Source of the DNA: Leptobrachium leishanense
Lineage: Eukaryota > Chordata > Amphibia > Anura > Megophryidae
Assembly (NCBI GenBank): GCA_009667805.1
Contig: RXON01001491.1
Span: forward strand, 19,738 to 83,737
Length of the DNA: 64,000 bases
Direction of reading: 5' to 3'
The notes beneath the pieces were generated by a model, which searched no databases, was not told the origin of the DNA, and worked only from the letters and a program-made list of their open reading frames with translations. A program made the translations under genes and the position numbers. Shown here in pieces: positions 54,724 through 64,000 of this stretch (within the stretch, counting starts at the first letter, position 1; the number at the start of each line of letters is the position of its first letter).

Positions 54724-56190
54724 TGTGTTAACCCCTGACTGACTGATCCACAAAGAAAGATTCACCCTCCTGCCCCTGTGAGATGGTCCAGACAAAGTGA
54801 CATAAGGGAGGATCATGGCTTCCAGGCAGGACGGGGTTAACAGCTCTTTGCTGCTTGCCTATATAGCGGCGCAGCTGGCACAGGACGCAGCACAATTTAT
54901 CTGTATATTGGATATATTGAAGTGGACGGGGGTTGGGCTCAGACTGAGGATTGTGACATCCCGGAGCTAGTTCTGCGTCCATTAAACAGCCCAGAGATGC
55001 ACCAGACACAGGGCCGGATTTGTGTCTCGGGAGCCTGGAGAGGCAGAAATGTGAAGTCCCCCCCCCCCCAAAAAAAATGCCAGAATGACTTTTTTTTTTT
55101 TAGTTTGCCCCAAAACAAGACTTTAAATAAATAAAAATCATTTTAAACAGCTGAAAATCCGTTTCTCTCTGCGTCAAATCAGGGGAAGGAGTAGAATATG
55201 TTGCGTTAGTTGAGTTAGTGCAGCGGCATTGTGTGTTTATATGTAAAAGCATATTTTGTCTTTGCCGTAAAACAGAACAAAAAAAAATTTTTGCGTTTAC
55301 TTTTTTAATTTTTTTTTTTTTTACACATTACTTATTGATGTTTGTATCATTAGACCAAAATCTGACCAAACCAATGACACTCACTTAGCCCTGTGCGCTG
55401 TACAATACAGAGAAGCAGGTTCCAAAGTCCCCCTTGGTACCAGGGTGGCACCGGGTGATGGGGATATGGGGATCCCAGGGTGCAGTGATCTGCACAGATA
55501 CACAGGGACGTATGGGTGGAGGAAGGTAAATATGTACAAGCTGACCGGGTTGTAAATGATGATGATGAAGGTAGTTGCTGGAGCTGAGATCTGGTGAACA
55601 GACAGGAAGCCGGTGATAACCGGGAGCTGGTAGTTAGATGGGGGTTTCAGGTAAAGCTGGAATATCAGAGTGTATGACTTAACTCTGTCAGGTAATGAGC
55701 AGCGCAGGAGATCTTTATTCAATGAAACTGTGACGTGATGGATTTTAAGAATTGTACCCCTATTCTCTTATTACAACTTCTCCCATGTAAGTTACCTTCT
55801 AATACCAAGTATACCCGACCCCCCCCCATAAATAAAAACACAACAAAGTATTGGCATTTTGAAAAGGTCACGTCTTTTATTACTTAAGGCCAAATTCTTT
55901 GCCTCTAAGGCAGAATTATTATTATCGATCCTCGTATGCCAAATACGCTTCACCAGATAACACTGGCAACTGCAATGCACCACAAGCATTGCCCAGAAAT
56001 AGCGCCCCACGTGGCTAAGCAGGATGACCACACGTCTTCTCAGTGTATTTTTATGGCAGATAGCAGGCCGAGAGGATCTGCAAACCAGGAAGGCACCTGA
56101 GCCTGGCCGTATGAAACCACAACTCACCCCGTACCCTGCAGACCCTCCCCCCACGTGCCAGGCCGCCTATTTCACCGCTCCTCCCTAACC
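54724..56190. other. No gene recognised
   Basis: Contains CAGGGCCGGATTTGTGTC at about 55011, which resembles a hAT terminus, but no partner end was found. Homopolymer C/A and T tracts lie near 55058-55110 and 55290-55325. Confidence 0.4.
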
Positions 56191-56595
56191 TAAACCATGT
56201 CCATCTTAAGCGCAATCCCCCAGCTGTGGCCGAACAAACCATCCGCCGGCTTCTTGCCACATGGTAAAATAATCTGAGTGCCATAAAATTACCTAACTCC
56301 ATGCCCAATTTAAACGCAATCCACCAGTTGTGGCCGTACAAAACCACCAACTGGCTTCAAGCAACATGGAATACTATCTGATCGATAATAATTACTCTAA
56401 ACCATGCTTTTAATTAAAAAACAATCCCCCAACCCTGGCCGATAAAAACCACAGGCTGGCTTCATGTCACATGGTGTATAATGTGATAAAATAGGTAGAC
56501 TAACCATGTCCATATTTAGACAATCCCCCAGACATGGCCGTATAAACCACCAACCGGGTTCATGCAACATGGTTTATTTCCATATGGGAAACCAC
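56191..56595. repeat. Diverged 103-bp tandem repeat, four units
   Basis: Each unit contains CCATG...CAATCCCCCAG...TGGCCG, then ACC...GGCTTC, then CACATGG or CAACATGG. Units are clearly diverged, so the array is old. Confidence 0.75.
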
Positions 56596-56797
56596 AGGCG
56601 GTCTTGAATGACTGGTAGAATCACCACGTCATTTGCCCCTATCCGTGGTGCTTCTGCTGCGTGACCTTTCCGATGTTGTAGGGAAGCAGCCAGTGGTGTA
56701 TTTAGGTTTTGTGCTGCCCTAGGCCTGACTAAACTCGTGCACCCCCCAATTTAAATTTGAGGCACCCCTTCCTGGTTAATCCCCACCCTTCATCTAA

Positions 56798-57225
56798 GGC
56801 TGGGGTCAGACCAGCGCACTTTTAACGTGCGTTCTGGCGCACATAATCACGGCCTCACTAGCAGCAAATGACGGGCAATGACGGCCAATATACGAAGTAC
56901 GGTCGCACGAAAGTCCGGCCGTGCAACGCAAGTGGAAAACAAACGCATTTTTTCGAGAACGCCGAACCGCTAGTACGGACGTACTGAGTGCGCAGCTGCG
57001 GCATAGCGGCGTGTTTGCGTGATTAGGAGATGTCAGACACTGCTAATGTCCAGCCTACATAACGTCCAGACGCAAAAAGAGTTTTATTGACGATCGGAAA
57101 GAAATCACGCACGAAAAATGCGCATCGTATGACCGTTTTCGCGCATTCCGTGAAAAAATACGTCAATTCGTTCGGACGCACTTTTTTACGTTCGCGTGTA
57201 AAAATGCTTTCGTTTGACCCTAGCC
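56798..57225. mobile_element. PIF/Harbinger-like MITE, copy 2
   Basis: GGCTGGGGTCAGACC to GACCCTAGCC, flanked by TAA (56795-56797) and TTA/TAA (57226-57229). Full-length relative of 39489-39914. Confidence 0.82.
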
Positions 57226-57443
57226 TTAAAGCTGCACCTTTTCCTCTCTTTATATTAAAAGTGGATACCAAGTGCCTACTTGTATATTTTGTATACCATT
57301 TCAAATGTATCTATTGAGATAAAGAAAATTATGAAATGTTTAAATTCAAGCATTTTTACAAAGAACAGCCACGCATGTCAAGTAAGCGGGATCACAGCCG
57401 CTCTAATTGGTTGAACAATAAAATCCAAAGAAACTTGCACTGC

Positions 57444-57735
57444 ATATGAGCATATCACAGAACTGCACAGCAATAAAACCCACAGTAATATGCAGTGTGT
57501 ATGAGCATATCACAGAACTGCACAGCAATAAAACTCCCAGCAATGCAATGTGCGGTGTGTATGAGTGCATCAGAATTCACAGCAATAAAACTCCCAGCAA
57601 TAAAATGTTTGGTGTGTGTCAGCGTATCAGAATCCACAGCAATAAAACTCCCAGCAATGCAATGTGCGGTGTGTATGAGTGCATCAGAATCCACTGCAGT
57701 AAAACTCCCAGCAAACCGAGTGTATATGAGCACAC
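57444..57735. repeat. About 60-bp tandem repeat from hAT subterminal sequence
   Basis: Five units containing CACAGCAATAAAACTCCCAG and GTGTATGAG. A single copy of the homologous sequence lies near 10250-10300 and 30075-30135 in the related elements. Confidence 0.8.
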
Positions 57736-58231
57736 AGCATTATGCTGTGGAGCATCTTGTCAGCAGTGGGGTGACACTGTCAGAGGGTGCACTGTAGCTT
57801 TGATTCCCTTCCCGGTGGGTGTTCAGTCCAGAATAGAGTCTGTGTTAACGAAAGGGCGGGCAGCTGCGCGCGTGCGTTTCACGTGGTTCAGCCAGTCATG
57901 TGGTACTGAGACTCAGAGAAATGTCAGTGAAATGCCCTGATGTTCGGTGGTTTCAATCAGCAGGTTTATTCAGGCGAACCCCATAGGTTTCAATGTTAAA
58001 AATATTCCCGTTTTAATTCAATATCTAATAAATCATTTATTATTTTAATCTGCAGTAAAAAGTCTTTACTTATTGATTTTTTTTAGTATCTTTTAGTCAT
58101 TTTTCAGATTTTTTTGGGCAAAATCCCCCCCTTTTTTTTTAATAGCGGTTTTTCTTTTTTCTGTAACAGAACTTTTTATTATCAATCATAGGATCTTATA
58201 TGTAAATTCCAGACATTTTCATTCAGTAGTT

Positions 58232-58428
58232 GAGAAAGGATTTTACCAGGAAGGATACATTGAGATTTCTCTCGTTTTCAAGTATGTCCTGGGTGGCGAG
58301 TATGTACCGTTATGTGTCTCACCCAAGGACACTTACTGGAGAGGTTGCTCACTGGGATCAAACCCATGACTCCACAGGCTCTTTCCATACAGAGCAGTGA
58401 CATTACCTCTACTCCACCCAGCCGGTAC
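58232..58428 (-). mobile_element. tRNA-derived SINE
   Basis: On the minus strand, TGGAGTAGAGG (58406-58416) resembles a pol III A box and GGTTTGATCCC (58354-58364) a B box, about 42 bases apart. A body and the dispersed 3' tail (CCAGGACATACTTGAAAACG, then GAGAAATCTCAATGTATCCT) follow. AGTT flanks both sides (58228-58231, 58429-58432). The homologous element at 10880 lacks the insertion, which gives an empty site and confirms the borders. Confidence 0.82.
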
Positions 58429-58662
58429 AGTTCTTTTGAAAACAGCAGGCCACGGGTTTGCGGTGGCAGCATTCAGCGGCCGACTCCATGCACTTTGGTG
58501 ACCCTGCGGTGAATGGTGAATTCACTGCAGGGTGGGGAAATTTTATTCCCCGAAGTGCAGGGAGAAACAGAACACCAAAATGTTGACGTCATTTCGGTGC
58601 TCTGTGAGTAACCCAATTAGTGGTGAGGTTTTTTGCTGCCCCTGGAAAGTGAAAGCCTAGGC

Positions 58663-58720
58663 CTTGCCTACCCAGGACATACTTGAAAATTAGTGAAATC
58701 TCAATGTATCTTTCCTGGTA
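58663..58720 (+). repeat. SINE/LINE 3' tail motif, copy 4
   Basis: CCCAGGACATACTTGAAAAT and TCTCAATGTATCTTTCCTGG; same site as 11083-11130 in the related element. Confidence 0.6.
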
Positions 58721-58858
58721 AAATGATTTGCAAAAGTAAAGAAAAAATAAAAAAAAATTAGGGGTGGGGCCACCCAGTGAGGGCCGCCGCCCCCTGGAAA
58801 GTGCCGCCCTAGGCCTGGGCCTAGTCGGCCTAGGCCAAAATACACCAGTGGAAGCAGC

Positions 58859-59501
58859 ATCTATGAAAGAGAAAACAGGGTGGGTTGGGTGAGTAAAAGA
58901 AAATTAGCTGCAATACACAAAAATGCCCCACCCACTCCCTTTTGTACACCTACTTTCCCCTCCCTCACACTGCCTATCTCCCTATTGTATCCAATCATAA
59001 AGAGCCATGCTTAAGCTCATAGAACAAAGGCACCCATGCCTGATCCCATAGAACAAAGGGAACTCACTCCCTTTCACTCTTGCGTAATTCAGGGATAATT
59101 CTTAAACCTCCCTCACTCCTAATTAGTCCTTCTCTCGAACAAATGTTCATGTGCTGAATGTGGATTTCCGGAGAGGAGCAGCACAGGTATGCTGCCAGGA
59201 GGTCAGGGGATGGTTGCAGATACTGGGCATGACACCCCGTCTCTCCCCACTGAAGCACCACGGTCTAGGTTGTCGATGAAAAAATGCGTTGCATCATCAG
59301 CTCCGCACTTGCTGTCAGTGCAGGAAATGAGAAGGTGAGTTAGCGCATCATAGTCTGCCCTTTCCAATGATACCTCATATGTCCCTCTAGCCCTTAGGGC
59401 TCCAGAGATACAGGGCTCTCAATTATTGTAAATCGTAAAAAAATATATATCTTTTTACAGAGCAAATCACCTGTAGACACATGCCTGCTCTGCCTAGTTA
59501 T
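58859..59501. other. No gene recognised
   Basis: No coding or structured repeat that I can support. Confidence 0.4.
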
Positions 59502-59693
59502 TGTCACGGTCCACCCCGTGTACCTGTCTAGCAAACCTGAATCTAAGAACTTTGTCCTGGATTTCTTCATTCTTGGAGTCCAGTCCAGGTTTTGCCCAGG
59601 CTAAGCACCATGTCCAGGCTCCTGGAGATCCAGCCTGGGTTTTCCTGTCTAGCCCTGGACTTCCAGCTGAGGCCTATCCATGTTTAAGCCTCC
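59502..59693 (+). repeat. LTR 5' part, interrupted by piggyBac
   Basis: Begins TGTCACGGTCCACCCCGTG, like the solo LTR at 20421. It contains CCAGGCTCCTGGAG-type short repeats. It is cut at TTAA (59694-59697), so the rest should lie beyond the piggyBac elements, outside the window. Confidence 0.5.
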
Positions 59694-60466
59694 TTAACCC
59701 CTTAACGCCGCGGGACGTACAGTTACGTCCTGCATTAGGCGGGCTTTAACGCGGCAGGACGTAACTGTACGTCCCCGGCGTCTGCAGCCCCCCGGCGGCA
59801 GATCCTCACCTGCTCCGGCGGTTCCCGCGCTGCTCTGACTCCCACGGAGTCAGACCGGCACTTTTGGTGCCTCCCGGCGCACTGACGTCATCGCGCCGGA
59901 CGCGATGACGTCAGTTTCAGGCGTCCCCTCCCAGCCGGAGCAGGGGAAGCGCCTGGAGGGGAGGGGGGATCCTTTGGATCCCTCTATCTCCCATCGCCGG
60001 GGGCTATCAGCTAATGCCAGGCATCCCTGGAAAGGGCACAGCCTGGCCTTTCCAGGGATGTATGGCATTAACCCCTTGTGGCAAGGCTGTGACCCAGCAC
60101 CAATCGGTGCCAGGTCACAGCCTTTTTCCGGTGGGGGCCGCCATCTTGGATGGCAGCCCCACCTCCGGGACTCCCCACATCCACTGACGTCATCGGGCGT
60201 GGCCCGATGACATCAGTTAACCAGAGAACCCCTAGCTGCCAAGGGATTTCCTAAGGAAATCCCATGGTGGAGATAGGGGTTCTTTGAACCCCTTTATCTC
60301 ATGATTGGTGACAGCTAGGGGGTAATGTAGGGTATCATTTGAAAGGCCTGATCATGGCCTTTTGAATGATATCAAACATGACCATATTACATGTAAACTA
60401 AAAGTGAAAAAATAAATAAAAATAAAATAATAAAAAAAAATGAATTAAAAATAAAAACGTGCTTTT
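59694..60466. mobile_element. piggyBac-like non-autonomous element, left arm
   Basis: TTAA then CCCCTTAACGCCGCGGGACG, with inverted modules ACGTACAGTTACGTCC/GGACGTAACTGTACGT, TGACGTCATCGCG and TTGTGGCAAGGCTGTGACC. It runs into an A/T-rich tract and is cut at TTAA 60467-60470 by the next element. No right end is in the window. Confidence 0.6.
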
Positions 60467-60554
60467 TTAACCCTTAAGGACCCAGGACGTACCATGTACG
60501 TCATTGCAGCGGGTCTCTTTTAGACCCGCTGACATACATGGTACGTCCTGCGGT

Positions 60555-60910
60555 TTTTTGAGCGCTGGAAGCGATCGGATCGCTTCCAGCAGCTCAAACG
60601 CCATTGCAGGATGCCTGGGAGTCCAGGCATCCGTGCAATGGCGGTGAGAAGTGCCGGGGCACCTTGTGATCGCTCCCCGGGAGCGATCAACATCCGGTTT
60701 TACCGGAGAGGTGCCCGGCACTTCTAGAGAGCGCTGGAAGCGATCGGATCGCTTCCAGCAGCTCAAACGCCATTGCAGGATGCCTGGGAGTCCAGGCATC
60801 CGTGCAATGGTGGTGAGAAGTGCCGGGGCACCTTGTGATCGCTCCCCGGGAGCGATCAACATCCGGTTTCACCGGAGAGGTGCCCGGCACTTCTAGAGAG
60901 TGCTGGAAGT
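60555..60910. repeat. 169-bp tandem units made of short palindromes
   Basis: Two near-identical units (from about 60560 and 60729) and the beginning of a third (60898). Each unit holds GGAAGCGATCGGATCGCTTCC, GATGCCTGGGAGTCCAGGCATC-like and GATCGCTCCCCGGGAGCGAT palindromes, and AAGTGCCGGGGCACCTT. They may be transposase-binding sites, but this is inference. Confidence 0.85.
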
Positions 60911-61673
60911 GATCGGTATCGCTTCCAGCTGCTCTGTGTATATTGCAGGGATGCCTCGACATCGAGGCATCCTTGCAATATGCTTACCTGCCGCCGGTCC
61001 GCTAAGTGATCGCTCCCCCCGAGCGATCACTTCCGGTAGCGGCAGGAAGTACTGAGTGCCACGAGGTATCGTGGCACTCAGTACAAAAAGATCACATGAG
61101 TGATCAGGTGCTCTGCTGGGTGCCTCGAGGGATCAAGGCACCCAGCAGAGTAAAAAAAGTGTAAAAAAAAATAAAAAAAATAAAAATAAAAATCAATAAA
61201 AAGTTATAAAATAAAATAAACTGACAGCCAAGATGGCGCTGCCCTTCTAAGGGCAGGTCATCTTGGGGCTGAGTGGGATGTTCCTAGCCTGCCTCATCAG
61301 AGAGGCAGGCTAGCAACATCCAATCAGAAGTAAAAAAAAATCTAAATAAAATTTCTAATTTGTCAGGTCAATATTTTGTAAATATTGGCTCTGACCTCTG
61401 TGATTCTCCCTCCCTCTCCTCACTTGTGTTTTGGTGAGCGAGAGAGAGAGATCAGATTTGACAGGTTAGAGATTTTAGTGAGATTAGAAAAATTTAGGCA
61501 GATTTAGAGAGATTTTAGGGAGATTTAGAAGAATTGAGGCAGGTTTAGAGTGATTTAGAGAGATTTAGGTGTTTATTTGTATTTTCTTGTGAAACCCAAC
61601 GGTTCTTCTAAGAACCAACAATCCGCTTATTATATATAATAATTATAAAATTTTATAATCTATTTTATATATA

Positions 61674-63389
61674 ATGTCTGAGAGGGTGTACAGCGCCGAG
61701 GAGGCATATGCCATCCTGGCGTCAGAATCTGAGGCATCTGCGTCAGACTCCGACCCTGATTTTGACCCCGCCAACTGCTCAGAGACGTCGCTAGATACAT
61801 CATCTACGCTGGCTGATGTATCTAGTGATGTTTCTGATGCAGATCCTGGGTCACCACCTGCCAGCAGGAGACGCACAGCTCCAGCTGAGGAGTGGGTAGT
61901 GCCTCATCGCCAGAGGCCAGATATCCCTCCTTTCACGGCAAATCCTGGCATCAATATTGATGTTGCAGCATTTACCGCCACACAGTTTTTGCAGGTGTTT
62001 ATGGGGGATGATTTGTTGGGCCACATCATAGCCCAATCAAATCTGTATGCCCATCAGCATTGTGCTGCAAAGCCAGACTCCTACTTGGCAAGGCAGCAAT
62101 GGACCCCGCTAGATGTGCCAGAATTTCTGAAATTCTGGGCACTTACTATGCTGATGGGCATCATAAAGAAGCCCTCAATTCGCTCCTACTGGAGCAGTAG
62201 CCCCATCTGCTCTACCCCCATTTACCCCCAATCAATGTCATGTAGAAGGTATGAAAACATTTTGCGTTTCATGCACTTCAGTGACAACAGCCTGTGCCCT
62301 CCTAGAGAGCATCCCCAGTTTGACAGGCTGTATAAAATCCGCCCCCTGATTACCCACTTCGCCGCCAGGTTTGCAGAGGCTTATACACCTGGAAGGAATA
62401 TCTGCGTGGATGAATCCCTAATGAAATACAAGGGAAGGCTGGGATTCAAGCAGTATATTCCTTCCAAACGCTCCAGGTATGGAGTGAAGGTGTATCAGCT
62501 CTGTGACAGCGAGAGTGGGTATACTCAGGCCTTCCGGGTGTACGAGGGAAATGATAGTAGCCTTGACCCTCCAGGTTGCCCAGAACACATGGGAACCAGT
62601 GGCAAGATTGTGTGGGACCTACTTTTTCCCCTGATGAACAAAGGGTACCACTTGTATGTTGATAATTTTTATACAAGTGTCCCTTTGTTCAAGCTGCTGT
62701 ATTGTTTTGATACAGCAGCATGCGGTACTGTTCGCAAGAACCGCGTAGGTTTCCCAGCACAGCTTGTCCGCACCCGGTTAAAAAGGGGGGAGACCTCTGC
62801 TCTGCGCCAAGAGGAGCTGTTGGCGGTCAAGTACAGAGACAAGAAGGATGTATACCTTCTATCCACCATCCACACTGAGAGGTCTGTGGAGGTCTCTGTA
62901 CGTGGCAGAGCTGAGCGCATCAGGAAGCCAGTGTGCATCAAAGCCTATAACCGGCATATGGGTGGGGTTGATCTGGCAGATCAGCTGCTCCAGCCCTACC
63001 AGATTATGCGGAAGTCAAGCGCCTGGTACAAAAAGGTTGCAATTTACCTGATGCAAATTGCAACCCACAATGCCTTTTTGCTCTGCAAAATGGCAAACCC
63101 CGGAGTGACGCTGTCCTTTTTACAGTTTCAGCTCCAGGTCATTTCGGGGTTTTTGTACCAGGATGCACCTGCTCCCCGGGCGGTGATGGGGGACAGAGTT
63201 GGGGCTACGCATTTTATTTATAAAATCCCCCCTACTGAGGGCAAACAGAGACCCCAAAAAAGATGCAGGGTGTGTTTCAAGAGGGGGCAGAGGAGAGACA
63301 CAATCTTTTACTGCCCAGAATGCCCTGGACAACCCGGTCTGTGTCTTGGGGACTGTTTCAAGATATATGACACTGTGCGTGATCTGTGA
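61674..63389 (+). CDS. piggyBac transposase, intact
   Basis: 571 codons, ATG at 61674 to TGA after 63386. The N-terminal 70 residues are acidic and Ser/Asp-rich. The catalytic domain has the three piggyBac Asp residues at D246 (CVDESLMKYKG), D330 (HLYVDNFYTS) and D433 (HMGGVDLADQ). The C-terminus carries a Cys-rich zinc-binding domain with Cys531, 534, 547, 550, 557 and 561. Length and order match full-length piggyBac transposases, including those described from frogs. It cuts and rejoins DNA at TTAA without DNA synthesis. The leader is A/T-rich with TATA-like words at 61630-61672. No frameshift or stop suggests recent activity or recent arrival; a domesticated copy is less likely because transposon arms are present. 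Confidence 0.93.
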   Translation: MSERVYSAEEAYAILASESEASASDSDPDFDPANCSETSLDTSSTLADVSSDVSDADPGSPPASRRRTAPAEEWVVPHRQRPDIPPFTANPGINIDVAAFTATQFLQVFMGDDLLGHIIAQSNLYAHQHCAAKPDSYLARQQWTPLDVPEFLKFWALTMLMGIIKKPSIRSYWSSSPICSTPIYPQSMSCRRYENILRFMHFSDNSLCPPREHPQFDRLYKIRPLITHFAARFAEAYTPGRNICVDESLMKYKGRLGFKQYIPSKRSRYGVKVYQLCDSESGYTQAFRVYEGNDSSLDPPGCPEHMGTSGKIVWDLLFPLMNKGYHLYVDNFYTSVPLFKLLYCFDTAACGTVRKNRVGFPAQLVRTRLKRGETSALRQEELLAVKYRDKKDVYLLSTIHTERSVEVSVRGRAERIRKPVCIKAYNRHMGGVDLADQLLQPYQIMRKSSAWYKKVAIYLMQIATHNAFLLCKMANPGVTLSFLQFQLQVISGFLYQDAPAPRAVMGDRVGATHFIYKIPPTEGKQRPQKRCRVCFKRGQRRDTIFYCPECPGQPGLCLGDCFKIYDTVRDL

Positions 63390-64000
63390 TTTTTTTTTTT
63401 CCTTTCTATTTTTTCTCACACTCCAGTTAGTTCAGTTTAGTTTATTTTTCTTTTACTGCACCAGACTTTTACATTTTATTCGTACATTTTTATGTTCTAC
63501 AATTGGTGCTGTATTTTGCCAAAATCCTGGCAAACCTATGCATGGGGGGCATGTGTGTACTCAGGAGACCTTGCAGAAAACAACCTGGAGAGTTTTCATG
63601 CAGTAACAAACAACCGTGTCTCCTAAATCACAGTCCAAAACTGATGTGGGTGTGAAAATGAAAAATGACCACCAAACTGTATCCAATTTGTTTGGAGCAA
63701 ACGGTTGCATCCATAGCATAAAACCACTCAATTTACAATACTTTGGGGAGTTAGCTTACCAAATATATGCACGTTCATAAAACTGGGGTATGTAAAAAGG
63801 CCCCTAAAAAGAAGATAAGCAAAGAAGATACTGTATGTCAAATTAGAAAATTGACAAGCACATGTCAAAGATTGGCGTAGCACCCCAAAAACAAAAGAAC
63901 AAATCTATATATGGGTGGTATCACTTTACTCAGAAGATGTTGCTGAACATATTTTAAAATACAACTCTTTGAAGCACCCTAGGCTGTGCCCTTTCTAAAA
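63390..64000. other. piggyBac 3' region, no further gene
   Basis: Immediately follows the transposase stop with T-rich sequence. CATTTTTATGTTCTACAATTG near 63485 and later A-rich sequence contain no coding signal. No polyadenylation signal is obvious close to the stop. Confidence 0.5.

Larger units (their letters stand above)
56691..58850. mobile_element. hAT-like element with nested MITE, tandem units and SINE
   Basis: Ends CAGTGGTGTA and complement of TACACCAGTG (one mismatch); perfect 8-bp duplication GAAGCAGC (56683-56690 and 58851-58858). Both ends carry GCCCTAGGCC-type words. It contains a PIF-like MITE, a 60-bp tandem array, a SINE, and sequence shared with 10555-11090. No transposase. 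Confidence 0.9.
60467..64000 (+). mobile_element. Autonomous piggyBac transposon (right end outside window)
   Basis: TTAA at 60467-60470, then the terminal sequence CCCTTAAGGACCCAGGACGT, a palindrome-rich 5' arm, an A/T-rich leader and an intact transposase. No TTAA-adjacent complementary end appears before 64000. Its left end lies inside the preceding piggyBac-like element, so it inserted there. Confidence 0.8.

Noticed and set aside
55011..55790. Possible hAT element starting CAGGGCCGGATTTG
   Set aside because: No complementary end and no 8-bp duplication found.

Overview
The window looks like repeat-dense, non-coding DNA from a vertebrate, most likely a frog or other amphibian. This inference rests on the mixture of elements: CR1-like and L2-like LINEs with a tail built on TAACTATG, a chromodomain Ty3/gypsy element, a tyrosine-recombinase (Ngaro/DIRS-like) retroelement with an SGNH hydrolase, piggyBac, many hAT and PIF/Harbinger-type non-autonomous elements, and a tRNA-derived SINE. 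I cannot name the species. I found no convincing host gene. Every recognisable coding region belongs to a transposable element, and most are broken. The clear exception is an apparently intact piggyBac transposase at 61674-63389.

Layout. 784-4843 is a CR1-like LINE on the + strand, cut by a 1306-bp terminal-inverted-repeat element (2155-3460) with a TA target duplication. 5285-6143 is a TIR element. 7690-7908 is a piggyBac-like end abutting a 2-kb 29-bp minisatellite. 10121-11085 is an old hAT-like copy. 11696-12090 and 12412-12797 are minisatellites. 13381-18780 is a complete-length gypsy chromovirus with 5-bp target duplications and near-identical LTRs. 19013-23808 is a 25-bp minisatellite of about 4 kb split by a solo LTR. 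25238-25419 and 47038-47219 are two copies of a palindromic MITE. 29424-30256 and 31209-33082 are minisatellite-bearing hAT-like elements.

A second CR1-like LINE (minus strand, 33286-43609) is split by an 8.46-kb composite hAT-like element (34479-42941) with a perfect 8-bp target duplication. That composite carries solo LTRs, PIF-like MITEs and two satellites made from an L2-type 3' end motif. 43640-44750 is a gag relic. 44740-46745 is an L2-like LINE 3' end interrupted by a solo LTR. 48190-51770 is the tyrosine-recombinase element, lacking a visible reverse transcriptase. 51842-52490 is a gypsy-like LTR and gag start. 53213-54715 and 56691-58850 are hAT-like elements with perfect 8-bp duplications. 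59502-64000 is an LTR fragment entered by nested piggyBac elements.

Two themes stand out. First, insertions are nested with intact target duplications, so the order of events can be read directly. Second, tandem arrays have repeatedly grown out of transposon sequence: CR1 ORF, L2 ORF, L2 3' end, gypsy gag, hAT subterminal and piggyBac 5' arm. One minisatellite core, GAGCTGGGGCAAATCCATG, occurs in three unrelated loci, two of them elements of apparently different superfamilies that share a palindrome-plus-array architecture. All coordinates and counts were read by eye.
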